Of a stretch of 64,000 nt of DNA, positions 20,411-31,131 are shown in pieces (the stretch's first letter is position 1; every line of letters starts with the position of its first letter). The DNA lies in the NCBI GenBank assembly GCA_001604065.1, contig LVAO01000001.1, positions 1 through 64,000 of the forward strand, given 5' to 3'. The notes beneath the pieces are model-generated. The model was not told where the DNA came from. It saw only the letters and a program-made list of their open reading frames with translations, and did not search any database. Source of the DNA: Clostridiales bacterium Firm_09. GTDB taxonomy: Bacteria; Bacillota; Clostridia; Christensenellales; DTU072. Both the position numbers and the translations under genes were made by a program.

Positions 20411-21142
20411 TTGATTATTGCCGAACACATTACCAAAATCTACAACGGCAGCCAGAAGGTGCTGGATGACGTCAGTTTAGAAATCAGAAAAGGTGACTTT
20501 CTTTCGGTCATCGGCGCTTCCGGCTCCGGCAAATCGACGCTTCTCAGTATTCTGGGCGGCATTGATCGCCCGACCAGCGGCAAGGTGGTCATGGAAGGTG
20601 CAGAAATCAGCGCTCTGCCGCAAAAAGAGCTTGCGCGGTTGCGGAGGACGCGCATCGGTTTTGTCTTCCAATTTTTTAACCTCGCCCCGTATCTGACGGT
20701 GTATGAAAACATCATGCTTCCTCTTATTCTGGACGGCAAGCGCACCGCGGCGTATGAGAAAAAGACGCTGCAATTAATGGACTATCTTGGCATTGCCGCC
20801 CAAAAAGATAAACTTCCTTCTACGCTTTCGGGCGGCGAACAGCAGCGGGCCGCCATTGCCCGCGGACTTATTTTTGATCCGGAGGTAATCTATCTGGATG
20901 AGCCGACGGGCAATCTGGACAGCCGCACGGGCAAGGAGACGATGGAGCTTCTTGCGCGCATCAATAAAGAGATGGGCACGACGATTGTGCAGGTGACCCA
21001 CAGCATGGACAACGCTGCCTACGGAAACCGGATTATCGAAATAGCGGATGGAAGAATTGTCAGCAAAGAGCAGTCCGAAACGCCTTCTTCGGTTGCCCAA
21101 AAAGAAGAAATCAAGCATTCCGGAGAAGTGAGCGAATCATGA
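20411..21142 (+). CDS. ABC transporter ATP-binding protein (LolD/MacB-like)
   Basis: GASGSGKST Walker A, SGGEQQRAAIARGL signature, VIYLDEPTGNLD Walker B; TTG start with SD GGAGGAA. Confidence 0.93.
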   Translation: MIIAEHITKIYNGSQKVLDDVSLEIRKGDFLSVIGASGSGKSTLLSILGGIDRPTSGKVVMEGAEISALPQKELARLRRTRIGFVFQFFNLAPYLTVYENIMLPLILDGKRTAAYEKKTLQLMDYLGIAAQKDKLPSTLSGGEQQRAAIARGLIFDPEVIYLDEPTGNLDSRTGKETMELLARINKEMGTTIVQVTHSMDNAAYGNRIIEIADGRIVSKEQSETPSSVAQKEEIKHSGEVSES

Positions 21143-23655
21143 AACCGCTTCTCCGACATACCCTGAGAAGCGCATACGACAGTAAGGCGCAGGTAATAAT
21201 TATCGTCTTGACGGTTGCGGTTGTCACGGCGATGATGTTTGTTTCGCTGACGATTTCGGATGTTTTTTATCAGGTCAACATGATCGAAAACGAGCGTGTT
21301 TCGCAAGGTTCCGATATGCTTCTGGGCTCCAATCTCAGCATGCAGGAATATTTCAGCCGTGCAAGGGTAGAGAGCGTTCTGACAGAAGAGCCGCAGGATA
21401 TTGCCTTGGCAGAATATTTTCTCAAATTCACGACGGTTATGAAGTTTGAGGACAGCACAAGAGCGGTTCTGCTGGAAGCCACCGACCTCAATCAATATCT
21501 GGCATTGCATGATATCGGCTATATAGAAAAAGACGAAGGCAAAAGAGGTGCGTCCGGAGAAATGCCCGTAATCGTCGGCAAATCCTTTGCCGAAAATGCC
21601 GGACTTCATGCCGGAGACGAAATTGAGCTCTATATCGCTTCTTACAATAAGTATGTCCGGACATATATCGCTTATGTTGCCGCCGACGAGGGAATTTTCC
21701 GTTCTGCCGTCAACATAAATGTACTGGCGGATTTTTCTCTGGTCGGCAATTACGGCATGGTCAGCGCAGTGTATATCACGTTTTCCGATCCCGGTTTGTT
21801 TGAAAAATATGCAAATAGATTTGCGGAGATTCTGCCGTCAGTCCCATGTCTGGAAGGCAGTGATTATACCGGCGCAAAAAACATCGTGTTTAATAATACG
21901 CTGCTCTTTGCCATCGGCGTCGCCTTTGTGACGGCAACCATGTCGCTCATTTTAATGACGTCCTACATGGTTATTGCACGAAAGCGCACAAGAGAAATGG
22001 TTGTCTTTAAGGCGGCGGGAGCATCTCCCGCACAGACGGCTCTTATCATGCTGACAGAGGTCACGTTTTATGCCATGACAGGCGCCGCAATCGGTCTTGC
22101 GCTCGGCAGGTTATTGATGCAGATTATTATTCAAAACCTTGCTCCTTATTCTGTCAGCTTTTTCGCGTATCCCTTCTGGAAATTTGCGGCAAGCGCATTC
22201 ATTGCGGCAGGGGTAACCATTATATCATCATTGGTACCCATTATCCGCATCAGCAGACAAACGATACATGAGCTTCTTTCACAAAGCCCGCGTATTGCCG
22301 GATCGCCGAGGCCGATTGGCTTTCTTATTGCGACAGCATGTGCGGCCGGGCTGCTTGCCGCTACGTATTTTCTTGAAGGAATCTTGTTGGCGATCATCAG
22401 TCTGCTGGATATTGCCGCAATCATCCTATGGATTGTCTTGGCAGTCCCTTTGATCCTGAAGGGTGTGACGCTCCTGCTGTCAAAAATCAAAAAAGACGGC
22501 GGGTTTGGCTTAGGCGCGCTTACTCCGAATCGCAACAAAGCGATGCAGACCATTACCGCGCTCATTGCGGTCGTGATAGCTTTTTCTTTTATAGTGGTGC
22601 AAATTGTGGCTTTGGTCAAATATGCGGTTACGCCCTTTGAGGCAAGATATTCTGCCGATGCGGTTGTTCTGGTCGAAAGTGAAACGAGCATGGAACAGCG
22701 TTACAGGCTGTACAATTCGCTCTGGGACGAAGGTGTCTCGTTTGTTGGTTATATGCATGGAGTCGAGTTCAGGCTTCCCATGGGCAAAATGGATCTTGCG
22801 GACGGAGAAAAATTCTGCACTATATACGGAGTCAACAGTGCCGAAATGCTTGCGCACTGTGCGCCCGGTCTGCAGCCCGGTACATTGGAGCGTTGGGACT
22901 CATTGGAAAATCCCATTGTGCTTACACAAGACATGCTGTTGCGTTTGGGTCTGAAAATCGGGGATGAAATATCCTTTGTCCCATTTGATGAAGATTATCG
23001 GAGCAAGGTAAAAACCTTTACCGTTGCCGGCGTGGACACAACAGTAACCCGTTATGACAGAATCGGTTTTGTACGCTTTGAAGAACTGGAAGCTTTTCCC
23101 GGAGGGTTGACTTATTTTATTGATTACGGTGCGGGCGGCGCAGATACTTTATCCGACTTGATCCAGGCTGTTGATGCTCAGGACCTTACAAGATCGTTTG
23201 TTCTGACCTTTGAAGAATATGCAAGTGCCGGAGATGACAGCCTGGAAGGCATTTTGGGAATAATGACTTTTATGCAGTATGCGGTCATTGCAGTCGGGCT
23301 GATCGGCATGATCAATGTTGCGGTTGTAACCGTATTTGATCGAAAAACCGAGTTCGAACTATACAGGCTTTGCGGTTTATCCAGACGAGGTTACATGAGT
23401 TTTTCTGCCGCAGAAGGACTCTCCGTATCTTTTTCGGGTGGACTGATCGGATTTGCCGTATGTATTGTACTCAATCGTCTTTTGCCCGTTTTTGTAGGTA
23501 TTGTGGATAAATATCTCTATTTTGCGCCGGTATCCGCACTTTCCGCCGGATTGGCCGCATCAGGAATGGTTGTCTTTGCCGGCTGCTGGCAGCTGATTGC
23601 GGCCCTGAAAAGAGAAAACGTTGTGAGACCGATCAATGAACGCTATCTGCAATAA
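21139..23655 (+). CDS. ABC transporter permease, FtsX/MacB-like
   Basis: 838 aa with N-terminal TM, two extracellular regions and FtsX-type TM clusters; ATGA overlap with the ATPase gene. Confidence 0.88.
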   Translation: MKPLLRHTLRSAYDSKAQVIIIVLTVAVVTAMMFVSLTISDVFYQVNMIENERVSQGSDMLLGSNLSMQEYFSRARVESVLTEEPQDIALAEYFLKFTTVMKFEDSTRAVLLEATDLNQYLALHDIGYIEKDEGKRGASGEMPVIVGKSFAENAGLHAGDEIELYIASYNKYVRTYIAYVAADEGIFRSAVNINVLADFSLVGNYGMVSAVYITFSDPGLFEKYANRFAEILPSVPCLEGSDYTGAKNIVFNNTLLFAIGVAFVTATMSLILMTSYMVIARKRTREMVVFKAAGASPAQTALIMLTEVTFYAMTGAAIGLALGRLLMQIIIQNLAPYSVSFFAYPFWKFAASAFIAAGVTIISSLVPIIRISRQTIHELLSQSPRIAGSPRPIGFLIATACAAGLLAATYFLEGILLAIISLLDIAAIILWIVLAVPLILKGVTLLLSKIKKDGGFGLGALTPNRNKAMQTITALIAVVIAFSFIVVQIVALVKYAVTPFEARYSADAVVLVESETSMEQRYRLYNSLWDEGVSFVGYMHGVEFRLPMGKMDLADGEKFCTIYGVNSAEMLAHCAPGLQPGTLERWDSLENPIVLTQDMLLRLGLKIGDEISFVPFDEDYRSKVKTFTVAGVDTTVTRYDRIGFVRFEELEAFPGGLTYFIDYGAGGADTLSDLIQAVDAQDLTRSFVLTFEEYASAGDDSLEGILGIMTFMQYAVIAVGLIGMINVAVVTVFDRKTEFELYRLCGLSRRGYMSFSAAEGLSVSFSGGLIGFAVCIVLNRLLPVFVGIVDKYLYFAPVSALSAGLAASGMVVFAGCWQLIAALKRENVVRPINERYLQ

Positions 23656-23733
23656 AGGATGCGAAAACATATTATAAGCGGCATTTTTATATTATAAATT
23701 ATATCTTTATATCCGGTTTTACCGTGCTTTCGG

Positions 23734-23762
23734 TTGCAAAACATGTCAGGATATGCTACACT
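23734..23762 (+). promoter_or_regulatory. sigmaA-like promoter (TTGCAA-N17-TACACT)
   Basis: -35 23734-23739, -10 23757-23762. Confidence 0.5.
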
Positions 23763-23832
23763 TACCTAAATAGAATATGGAACATGCCAGAAACATATCA
23801 TAGGATATCAGAAAATTGGTGATTCCAAGTTT

Positions 23833-25080
23833 ATGAGGTGTCTTTTGGGAAAGGAACAACCGTCCCGGATAGTCAAACCGAGATACAAGAAACCCAATCT
23901 GTTTGTATACGTCATTCTTCTTATAGGAAGTTGGATTCTCAGCATAATTTTCCGCGCTCATATTGTTGACCGCAAAGCTTTGAAGGCAGTCCGCTCCATA
24001 AAGGGACCGGTCCTGGTGCTTGGTACGCATCATGCCGGGACAGATTTTCTATTCATGACCCGTGTCATGGCGCCCAAAAGGATGAGTTTTGTGATTGCCG
24101 CCAATATGTTTTATGATAAACGCTATGCCGGCGCAATCCGCTTGATGCGCAATTCCATTCCCAAAAAACAATTTACGGCGGATTACGAGTGTGTTCGTTC
24201 CATAAAGAAGATGGTAGAATGCGGCATCAGTATCGGATTGTATCCGGAAGGCCGAGTATCTGTGGACGGCACCGAATCCTATATAAGCATTTCTATCGCA
24301 AAACTGATAAAATGGCTTAACATCCCTGTCGTGATGGTAAAAAATCTGGGCGGATATCTGTCCATGCCCAGATACAATTTCAAATTCCATATCGGCAAAG
24401 TCGAAATAACGGCGAAGCCTCTGTTTACCGCAGAACAAACGAAGACCTTGACCGCGCAGGAAATTCATGAAGTGCTTCTCAAAGAAATGCGCTACAATGA
24501 ATTCGAATATCAGGAGAAAAATCATATTGCGTTCGGCGGCAAGCGTCCTGCACTTGGTTTGGACCGTCTCTTGTATAAATGCCCCCGATGCGGCGCGGAG
24601 TTCCAGATGAAATCGGACTTCAATACTCTTTGTTGCAAGGCATGCGGCAACACCGCAACCATCGATAAATATGGCAAGATAATGCCGGTCGGCGAGGGCA
24701 TTGCTTATCCCAGAGTGGACCTTTGGTACAGATATCAGAAGGAAGAGGTAGAAAAAGAAATAGAAGCCGATGCGGAGTATTCGCTCAAATGCGAGGTCGG
24801 TCTGGCGATAAACGATGAGGCCACGGGAGAATTCAACAGCATTGAGCGTGGTACGCTGACGCTCACCAGACAAGGATATCATTACCAAGGAGAAACAGGA
24901 AGAGAACTCAGGTTTTCGATTGCAGGCACTCCCTCGATTGCTTTTGTTGTGGGAACCTCCATAGATTTCTTTGAAGATAATGTAATTTATCGTTTTTGCT
25001 TTGATCAGATATTCATGTCTACCAAATACAATATCGCAACAGAATTGCTTCACAGGAAATTTTATAAAGAAATCAGCTGA
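23833..25080 (+). CDS. PlsC-like lysophospholipid acyltransferase with C-terminal zinc ribbon
   Basis: HHAGTD (HX4D), YPEGRVS; then CPRCG-X-CKACG zinc ribbon. Exact start uncertain. Confidence 0.8.
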   Translation: MRCLLGKEQPSRIVKPRYKKPNLFVYVILLIGSWILSIIFRAHIVDRKALKAVRSIKGPVLVLGTHHAGTDFLFMTRVMAPKRMSFVIAANMFYDKRYAGAIRLMRNSIPKKQFTADYECVRSIKKMVECGISIGLYPEGRVSVDGTESYISISIAKLIKWLNIPVVMVKNLGGYLSMPRYNFKFHIGKVEITAKPLFTAEQTKTLTAQEIHEVLLKEMRYNEFEYQEKNHIAFGGKRPALGLDRLLYKCPRCGAEFQMKSDFNTLCCKACGNTATIDKYGKIMPVGEGIAYPRVDLWYRYQKEEVEKEIEADAEYSLKCEVGLAINDEATGEFNSIERGTLTLTRQGYHYQGETGRELRFSIAGTPSIAFVVGTSIDFFEDNVIYRFCFDQIFMSTKYNIATELLHRKFYKEIS

Positions 25081-25099
25081 TACGGAGATCGGAATTTAT

Positions 25100-26347
25100 A
25101 TGGCACAGAATATCATGGATACGCTTCGCGAGCGGGGATTGATCAAACAAACCGTTTACGAAGAAGAACTTTATGAAAAACTCGGCAAAGAAAGCATGAC
25201 CTTTTATGTGGGTTTTGATCCCACGGCGGATAGCCTGCATGTGGGGCATTTTCTTGCTTTGATGGTAATGGGGCATATGCAGCGTGCGGGGCACAGGCCG
25301 ATCGTGCTTTTGGGCGGAGGAACCGCGATGGTGGGGGATCCCACCGGCAAATCCGACATGCGCAAGATGATGACTAAAGAAACGATTGATTACAATGTGG
25401 GACGTTTCCGCGAACAGATGGCCCGCTTCTTTTCCTTTGAAGGCGAAAATGCTGCAATAATGGTCAACAATGCGGATTGGCTTCTCAAGCTGAACTATGT
25501 GGATTTCATCCGCGATATCGGCGTGCACTTCAGCGTCAACCATATGCTTGCGGCGGAGTGCTTCAAATCGAGGATGGAAAAGGGTTTAAGCTTCCTTGAA
25601 TTCAATTATATGCTGATGCAGAGCTATGATTTTTTGGAGCTTTATAAAAAATATGGCTGTCTCCTCCAGCTTGGCGGTGATGACCAGTGGTCCAATATTT
25701 TGGGAGGAGCAGACCTTATCCGCAAAAAAGAGGGTGTTACCGCTTATGCGATGACGTTCTCGCTTCTGTTGACCTCAGAAGGCAAAAAAATGGGCAAGAC
25801 GGAGAAGGGCGCCCTGTGGCTGGACAAAGAAAAAACCAGTCCCTACGATTTTTATCAGTATTTCCGCAATGTCGCAGATGCCGACGTAGAAAATTGCCTG
25901 AAATATTTAACTCTTTTGCCGATTGCCGAAATCGAGGCGATGACATCCTGCTATACAGAAGGTGAGCAGAACGGCAAAACCGTCCGCTTCTATGACAAGG
26001 CAATCAACCTTGCAAAAGAGCGCCTTGCCTATGAGGTTACCAAAATTGTCCACGGAGAGGCAGAGGCGAAAAAAGCGAGAGAGCAGGCGCGGGGTGCATT
26101 CGGCGATGGCGAAGAGATGCCTGAGGCAGTGATGCCGTCAGGGGTATCCAGGATTGTCGACCTTATAACGGCGCTTTCTCTTGCCCCTTCCAAAGGGGAA
26201 GCGAGGCGTCTTATTGAAGGCGGCGGAATCCGGATTGACGATGCCGTTGTCGACGATGTGGCGGCAGCGCTCACCGAAGAACAAATCAAAAAAGGCTTTG
26301 TTATCCATAAGGGCAAAAAAGTGCATCTCAGGGTGCGCCCTTCATGA
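25100..26347 (+). CDS. tyrS: tyrosine--tRNA ligase
   Basis: [36 protein letters not shown]-terminal S4 domain. Confidence 0.97.
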   Translation: MAQNIMDTLRERGLIKQTVYEEELYEKLGKESMTFYVGFDPTADSLHVGHFLALMVMGHMQRAGHRPIVLLGGGTAMVGDPTGKSDMRKMMTKETIDYNVGRFREQMARFFSFEGENAAIMVNNADWLLKLNYVDFIRDIGVHFSVNHMLAAECFKSRMEKGLSFLEFNYMLMQSYDFLELYKKYGCLLQLGGDDQWSNILGGADLIRKKEGVTAYAMTFSLLLTSEGKKMGKTEKGALWLDKEKTSPYDFYQYFRNVADADVENCLKYLTLLPIAEIEAMTSCYTEGEQNGKTVRFYDKAINLAKERLAYEVTKIVHGEAEAKKAREQARGAFGDGEEMPEAVMPSGVSRIVDLITALSLAPSKGEARRLIEGGGIRIDDAVVDDVAAALTEEQIKKGFVIHKGKKVHLRVRPS

Positions 26348-26967
26348 ACGATTATCTGAGCGTCGCGGGACTTTCGGAATACAGCTATGAAGTATCCCGC
26401 AGCCTCTTTGTCTGCCGGCTGTTTCCTGCGGATACTTTGGAAGAAGGTCAGAAGTCGGCAACCGGAATCCGGAAGCGATTTCCGGATGCGACTCACCATT
26501 GCTACGCCTTCATAGGACCTCCGGATTCTGGCATCCGCAAGTGCTCCGATGACGGTGAACCGCAGGGCACGGCGGGACAGCCGATTCTCGCCGTGCTGGC
26601 AAAGCATAATCTTTATGCGGTCTGTGCGGTTGTGACAAGATATTTTGGCGGCATAAAACTGGGTGCGGGCGGTCTGACCGGCGCGTACACCAAGGCAGCG
26701 GCGGGCGCGGTGGAGTCGGCAAAGATAATAAAATATGTCTGGTCGGCGGTATTCAGAGCAGAACTCACCTATGGCGAATACACAACGGCAGAAAAACGCT
26801 TCCGCGAAAGCAATATCAAAGTGTTGAAAACCATTTTTGACACACAGGTCACAACAGAATTTGCTGTTCCGTACGCAGAAGCAGAAAAAATCTCATGCTT
26901 TTTGGAGGAGCTTACTTCCGGGAAGCAGAGCCAACGGATTATCAACAACCAATATATCTTATATTAG
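26344..26967 (+). CDS. YigZ/IMPACT family protein
   Basis: [14 protein letters not shown] and [19 protein letters not shown] motifs. Confidence 0.93.
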   Translation: MNDYLSVAGLSEYSYEVSRSLFVCRLFPADTLEEGQKSATGIRKRFPDATHHCYAFIGPPDSGIRKCSDDGEPQGTAGQPILAVLAKHNLYAVCAVVTRYFGGIKLGAGGLTGAYTKAAAGAVESAKIIKYVWSAVFRAELTYGEYTTAEKRFRESNIKVLKTIFDTQVTTEFAVPYAEAEKISCFLEELTSGKQSQRIINNQYILY

Positions 26968-26977
26968 AGGTATCATT

Positions 26978-28033
26978 ATGAAAGTAACATTGACGACACA
27001 AAAAAGAGAAAAACCGGATTTTGCAAAACTTGGTTTCGGCCGATATTTTACCGACCATATGCTCGTGATGGAGTACAATGACGGTGCCTGGCAAGAACCC
27101 GAAATCATTCCTTACAATGATTTCAGGCTTTCTCCCGCAACAACCGTTCTGCATTACGGGCAGGGCATTTTTGACGGACTCAAGGCATATAAGAATGCAG
27201 AAGGCAAGATCACGCTGTTCCGCCCTTACGACAACTTCAACCGCATCAATAATTCCGCCAGGCGCCTGTGCATGCCGCCGATTGATGTCAACAAGATGGT
27301 AGAATGCCTGAAGGAGCTCATCCGCATTGATGCGGACTGGATTCCGACCGCTCCCGGCACCTCTCTCTATATACGTCCAACGATGATCGGCGCAGACCCG
27401 CAGCTTGGTGTTCATCCCGCGCATCATTATCTTTTTTATATTATACTTTCTCCTGTGGGCAGTTATTATGCGGGCGGTCTGAAGCCCACAAAAATCATGG
27501 TGGAAGAACAATATGTCCGCGCGCCGATCGGCGGTACGGGTGAGGCGAAATGCATGGGCAACTATGCCGCTTCCCTGCTCGCGGGCGAACTTGCCAACAA
27601 AAAGGGTTATGATCAGGTGCTTTGGCTGGATGGCAAAGAACACAAGTATGTAGAGGAAGTGGGCTCAATGAATATGTTCTTTGTCATGGATGGTGTAGTC
27701 AGGACTCCTGCGCTTGTCGGCTCCATCCTTCCGGGCATCACTCGCGACAGTGTCATAAAAGTCTGCAAAAAGGCGGGTATTCCTGTAGAAGAATGCAGAA
27801 TTTCAGAAGATGAGGTTCTGGAAGCGTTGGAAAGGGGGACGCTGAGCGAGGCATTCGGCAGCGGCACCGCCGCAGTCATTTCGCCCGTCGGTGTGCTGCA
27901 TGCAAAAGGCCGCGATCATATTATCAACAATAATGAGATGGGCAAAATAACATCCTTCCTGTACGACAAAATTACCGGCATCCAGTACGGCAGACTTCCG
28001 GACGAATTCGGCTGGATTGTCAAGGTCAATTGA
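26978..28033 (+). CDS. ilvE: branched-chain amino acid aminotransferase
   Basis: LHYGQGIFDGLKAYKNAEGKITLFRP, YIRPTMIG, EEVGSMNMFFV, GSILPGITRDSVI. Confidence 0.95.
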   Translation: MKVTLTTQKREKPDFAKLGFGRYFTDHMLVMEYNDGAWQEPEIIPYNDFRLSPATTVLHYGQGIFDGLKAYKNAEGKITLFRPYDNFNRINNSARRLCMPPIDVNKMVECLKELIRIDADWIPTAPGTSLYIRPTMIGADPQLGVHPAHHYLFYIILSPVGSYYAGGLKPTKIMVEEQYVRAPIGGTGEAKCMGNYAASLLAGELANKKGYDQVLWLDGKEHKYVEEVGSMNMFFVMDGVVRTPALVGSILPGITRDSVIKVCKKAGIPVEECRISEDEVLEALERGTLSEAFGSGTAAVISPVGVLHAKGRDHIINNNEMGKITSFLYDKITGIQYGRLPDEFGWIVKVN

Positions 28034-28038
28034 AGTCG

Positions 28039-28665
28039 ATGAAAATCGAAGAGGTCAGATTTCACAAAAACACCGCCGACGTCACTGCCGGCGGTGTTGT
28101 ATATGAAAAGCTGCCGCTTTCTGAGGTCATCTATTATGCAGTGGACAAGGATAAGGAAATGGAAGAAGAGGAATTTCAGCAATTTCTTGTTTCCTGCGAC
28201 AGGACTGCGGCTAAGGACTATTTGTTTGCCATGCTTTCCCGCGGAGCAAAGACGGAGATGGAAGCGCGCATACGGCTCTGTCAGAAAGGTTATCGTTATG
28301 AGAGCATAACCAATGCCCTTGCTCTGGCAAAACAATACGGCTACATCAGCGACAGCGCCTTTGCGGAGACTTATGTGGAAATCAATAAGGCTTCCAAGGG
28401 CGGATATCGCATCCGATCCGAACTCAAATGCAGAGGCGTGCCGGACGAAATAATTTCACAAGCGACTGCGGGCATCAAGGAGACAGAAAAGGATTCGGCC
28501 GCGCGGATGGCGCAAAAGCTTGCCGCGGGAAAAGATTTGGCCGACAGAAAAACAAAAGAACGTCTTTTCCGCCAGCTTGCTTCGCGCGGATTTTCTTATG
28601 ACGCCATAAAAAAAGCGATTTCTGAGCTTGGCGCGGATGTTGCGGATTTTGAAGAAGACATTTGA
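28039..28665 (+). CDS. recX: RecX family regulatory protein
   Basis: Repeated three-helix units (YLFAMLSRGAKTEMEARIRLCQKGY; LFRQLASRGFSYDAIKKAI). A TTG at 28030 is an alternative start. Confidence 0.85.
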   Translation: MKIEEVRFHKNTADVTAGGVVYEKLPLSEVIYYAVDKDKEMEEEEFQQFLVSCDRTAAKDYLFAMLSRGAKTEMEARIRLCQKGYRYESITNALALAKQYGYISDSAFAETYVEINKASKGGYRIRSELKCRGVPDEIISQATAGIKETEKDSAARMAQKLAAGKDLADRKTKERLFRQLASRGFSYDAIKKAISELGADVADFEEDI

Positions 28666-28732
28666 AAGCGGGAAAAAACGGCATATTTGACAAAGCCAAA
28701 TACAATAACCTGATATTTCGGAGGAACGAACG

Positions 28733-30310
28733 ATGAATATTTTCACGATGCTTGCGGCAATCAATGCGTGGTCCTACGTCATCTTAGTGGTATACTTCGC
28801 ATTTCTGGTGGGAATTTCGGTATTTTCACACAAAAAAAGCAGTTCTCTCAACAGTTTTTATCTTTCGAATCGCGGCATGAGCGGATGGATGAGTGCGTTT
28901 GCTTACGGCACAACCTATTTTTCGGCGGTCATCTTTATCGGATATGCCGGCAAATTCGGTATGTTCATGGGATTGTCTGCGGTATGGATCGGAATAGCGA
29001 ACGGCATTATCGGTGCCTTTCTGGCGTGGAAAGTGCTCGCAAAACGTACCCGCGCGATGTCTCAGGCAATCGAGGCGCGGACGATGCCGGAATTTTTTGA
29101 AAAACGTTATGACAGCAAATACCTCAAGCTTTACAGCTCGCTGATCATCTTTATTTTTCTTATCCCATACAGCACTTCGGTCTATCAGGGACTCGCCTAT
29201 ATCATCGAAGCGGCATATGGCATTCCATTTGTCTGGTGCGTCATTATTATGGCATCCATTACCGCGGTTTATCTTTTTGTCGGCGGATATTTTGCAGAAG
29301 CGCTTTCTGACTTTATCCAAGGCATCATCATGATTCTCGGTGTGGTCGCCATGCTTGCTTTTATGTTGAATTCGCCGCAGGTCGGCTGGGCAGACGGTTT
29401 TCGGAAACTGACGGAAATGGGCTACGGATTGTTCCCAAGCTTTCAGAGCAGCGGGAAGTTTATCGACAGTCCCGGCTTTACGCTGATCATCATGTGTCTT
29501 CTGACCTCTTTCGGCATCTGGGGATTGCCGCAATCCATCCATAAATTCTACACCATCAAGGATAGCGCGGCTATCAAGCGCGGAACCGTCATCAGTACCA
29601 TTTTTGCCTTGGTCATTGGCGGAGGCGCTTATCTGAACGGCGGTTTTGCGCATCTCTTCTTTCTTGCCGGCAACCCGGCACCGGCGGCGGACAGAGTCAT
29701 TACGACCATGTTTGAGCAGGCAGGTATGCCCGCGCTCCTGTTGAGTTTCATCGCGGTTCTTGTTCTTTCGGCAAGCATGTCCACGCTGTCCGCGCTTTCT
29801 TTATCCAGCTCTTCTACGGTATCGATTGATCTCTATCGCGGCTATATACGCAAAACCGCGTCCGACAGCAATGTCAAAGTGCTGATGCGCTGCCTTTGCA
29901 TCGTTTTTATTGCCGTATCCGCAGCACTTGCCATCCTTCAGATTGACGTGATTGTCACTTTGATGGCGTTGAGCTGGGGCACCATCGCAGGTTCGTTCAT
30001 CGGTCCGTATATTTATGGATTATATTCGAAAAAGGTCAACAAGGTGGGCGTTTATGCATCGATAACCTTCTCTCTTGTATTGACACTGACACTCATTCTG
30101 GTTTTCGGCTTTGCAGAAACACCGTCGGGCACCGCCTTTGGCATGGTAATAAAGAAGGGCATCGGACGTTCTCCGATCATCGGCGTCAGCGCAATGGTAT
30201 CCTCGATGATCGTGACTCCTCTCGCGAGCCTGGTTGCATCAAAATGCAGACCTTCCGAAAAAACAATAAAGACCTGTTTTGACGCTGTAAAGAAAAATCA
30301 AACGGCGTAA
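28733..30310 (+). CDS. sodium:solute symporter (SSS family)
   Basis: ~13 TM protein, FYLSNRGMSGWMSAFAYGTTYFSAV, SMSTLSALSLSSSSTVSIDLYR motif. Confidence 0.9.
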   Translation: MNIFTMLAAINAWSYVILVVYFAFLVGISVFSHKKSSSLNSFYLSNRGMSGWMSAFAYGTTYFSAVIFIGYAGKFGMFMGLSAVWIGIANGIIGAFLAWKVLAKRTRAMSQAIEARTMPEFFEKRYDSKYLKLYSSLIIFIFLIPYSTSVYQGLAYIIEAAYGIPFVWCVIIMASITAVYLFVGGYFAEALSDFIQGIIMILGVVAMLAFMLNSPQVGWADGFRKLTEMGYGLFPSFQSSGKFIDSPGFTLIIMCLLTSFGIWGLPQSIHKFYTIKDSAAIKRGTVISTIFALVIGGGAYLNGGFAHLFFLAGNPAPAADRVITTMFEQAGMPALLLSFIAVLVLSASMSTLSALSLSSSSTVSIDLYRGYIRKTASDSNVKVLMRCLCIVFIAVSAALAILQIDVIVTLMALSWGTIAGSFIGPYIYGLYSKKVNKVGVYASITFSLVLTLTLILVFGFAETPSGTAFGMVIKKGIGRSPIIGVSAMVSSMIVTPLASLVASKCRPSEKTIKTCFDAVKKNQTA

Positions 30311-30336
30311 TTAAATTTGCTTTGTGAATTAAATTT

Positions 30337-30363
30337 GCCTCTGCCCCGGCAGAGGCTTTTTTT
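30337..30363 (+). terminator. Rho-independent terminator
   Basis: GCCTCTGCC-CC-GGCAGAGGC followed by T7. Confidence 0.92.
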
Positions 30364-30456
30364 ATTCCAATTTTTCTGTATTCAACTTGTATAAGAAAAT
30401 AAATCTGGCCAATAATCTCCGTATCACAGCAATGCAAAGTGGAGGTTTTGAGCATT

Positions 30457-31113
30457 ATGGACAAAAAATATGCAAGAAACGGAAAGGGTAAAGCTTTCCT
30501 GAAAAGAAATATGTACTACATCATTATGGGTGTATGTATTTTGGCAATCGGTGCAATGATTACCGTCGCGGTTATTTCCCAGAAAAAGGACTCCGTACCG
30601 GTTGACAATACGCCGGTCGTTGAAGACCCTGTCGATGATCCGGTTGATGATCCGGTCGATGATCCGGTCGATGATCCGGTGGTGCAGCCGGACCCCATCG
30701 TATTCAGTTTGCCTGTCGAATCCGGCACAGTAATAAAGGATTACGCTATGGATTCCCTTGTATGGTGGACAACCTTAAGACTTTATAAGGTTCATGACGG
30801 CATTGATTTTGGCGGCGAAGAAAACGAAGCCGTCAAGGCGGCTTACGGCGGCACGGTTTCGGAAGTAGGCTACGATGCCTTGAAGGGAAATTATGTCGTC
30901 ATCGATCACGGAAATGGGCTGAAGACATTCTATGGCTCATTGAGTGAACCCGTTGTTGTAAAGGGACAGAATGTTGCAAAAGGCGCGACGCTTGGCAATA
31001 TCAGCACCTCGGCAACCAACGAAATGAGCGACGGTCCCCATGTGCATTTTTCTGTAACCAAGGATGGCGCCATCGTGAATCCCTATGATTATCTCCCTTC
31101 CGGGGATAAATAG
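30457..31113 (+). CDS. M23 (LytM) family metallopeptidase, SpoIIQ-like
   Basis: Single N-terminal TM, HDGIDFGG (HxxxD) and HVHF (HxH) metal-binding motifs; (VDDP)n linker. Confidence 0.82.
   Translation: MDKKYARNGKGKAFLKRNMYYIIMGVCILAIGAMITVAVISQKKDSVPVDNTPVVEDPVDDPVDDPVDDPVDDPVVQPDPIVFSLPVESGTVIKDYAMDSLVWWTTLRLYKVHDGIDFGGEENEAVKAAYGGTVSEVGYDALKGNYVVIDHGNGLKTFYGSLSEPVVVKGQNVAKGATLGNISTSATNEMSDGPHVHFSVTKDGAIVNPYDYLPSGDK
30634..30681 (+). repeat. in-frame 12-bp tandem repeat (GATGATCCGGTN x4)
   Basis: Four near-identical units encoding DDPV. Confidence 0.9.
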
Positions 31114-31131
31114 CAAGGCAAGATAGGATGA

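Noticed and set aside
20411-20413. TTG start of the ABC ATPase as a possible mis-call
   Set aside because: A strong SD (GGAGGAA) lies 6 nt upstream and the N-terminus IIAEHITKIYNGSQKVLDDVSLEI is normal for the family, so the TTG start is accepted.
24049-25053. 334-aa ORF antisense to the PlsC-like gene
   Set aside because: Shadow ORF opposite a protein with intact catalytic motifs.
30634-30681. Short tandem repeat considered as a CRISPR-like array
   Set aside because: 12-bp units with no spacers, in frame inside a CDS.
30516-30728. Gly/Ser/Thr-rich (STGS)n ORF on the minus strand
   Set aside because: Simply the reverse reading of the DDPV tandem repeat in the M23 peptidase gene.
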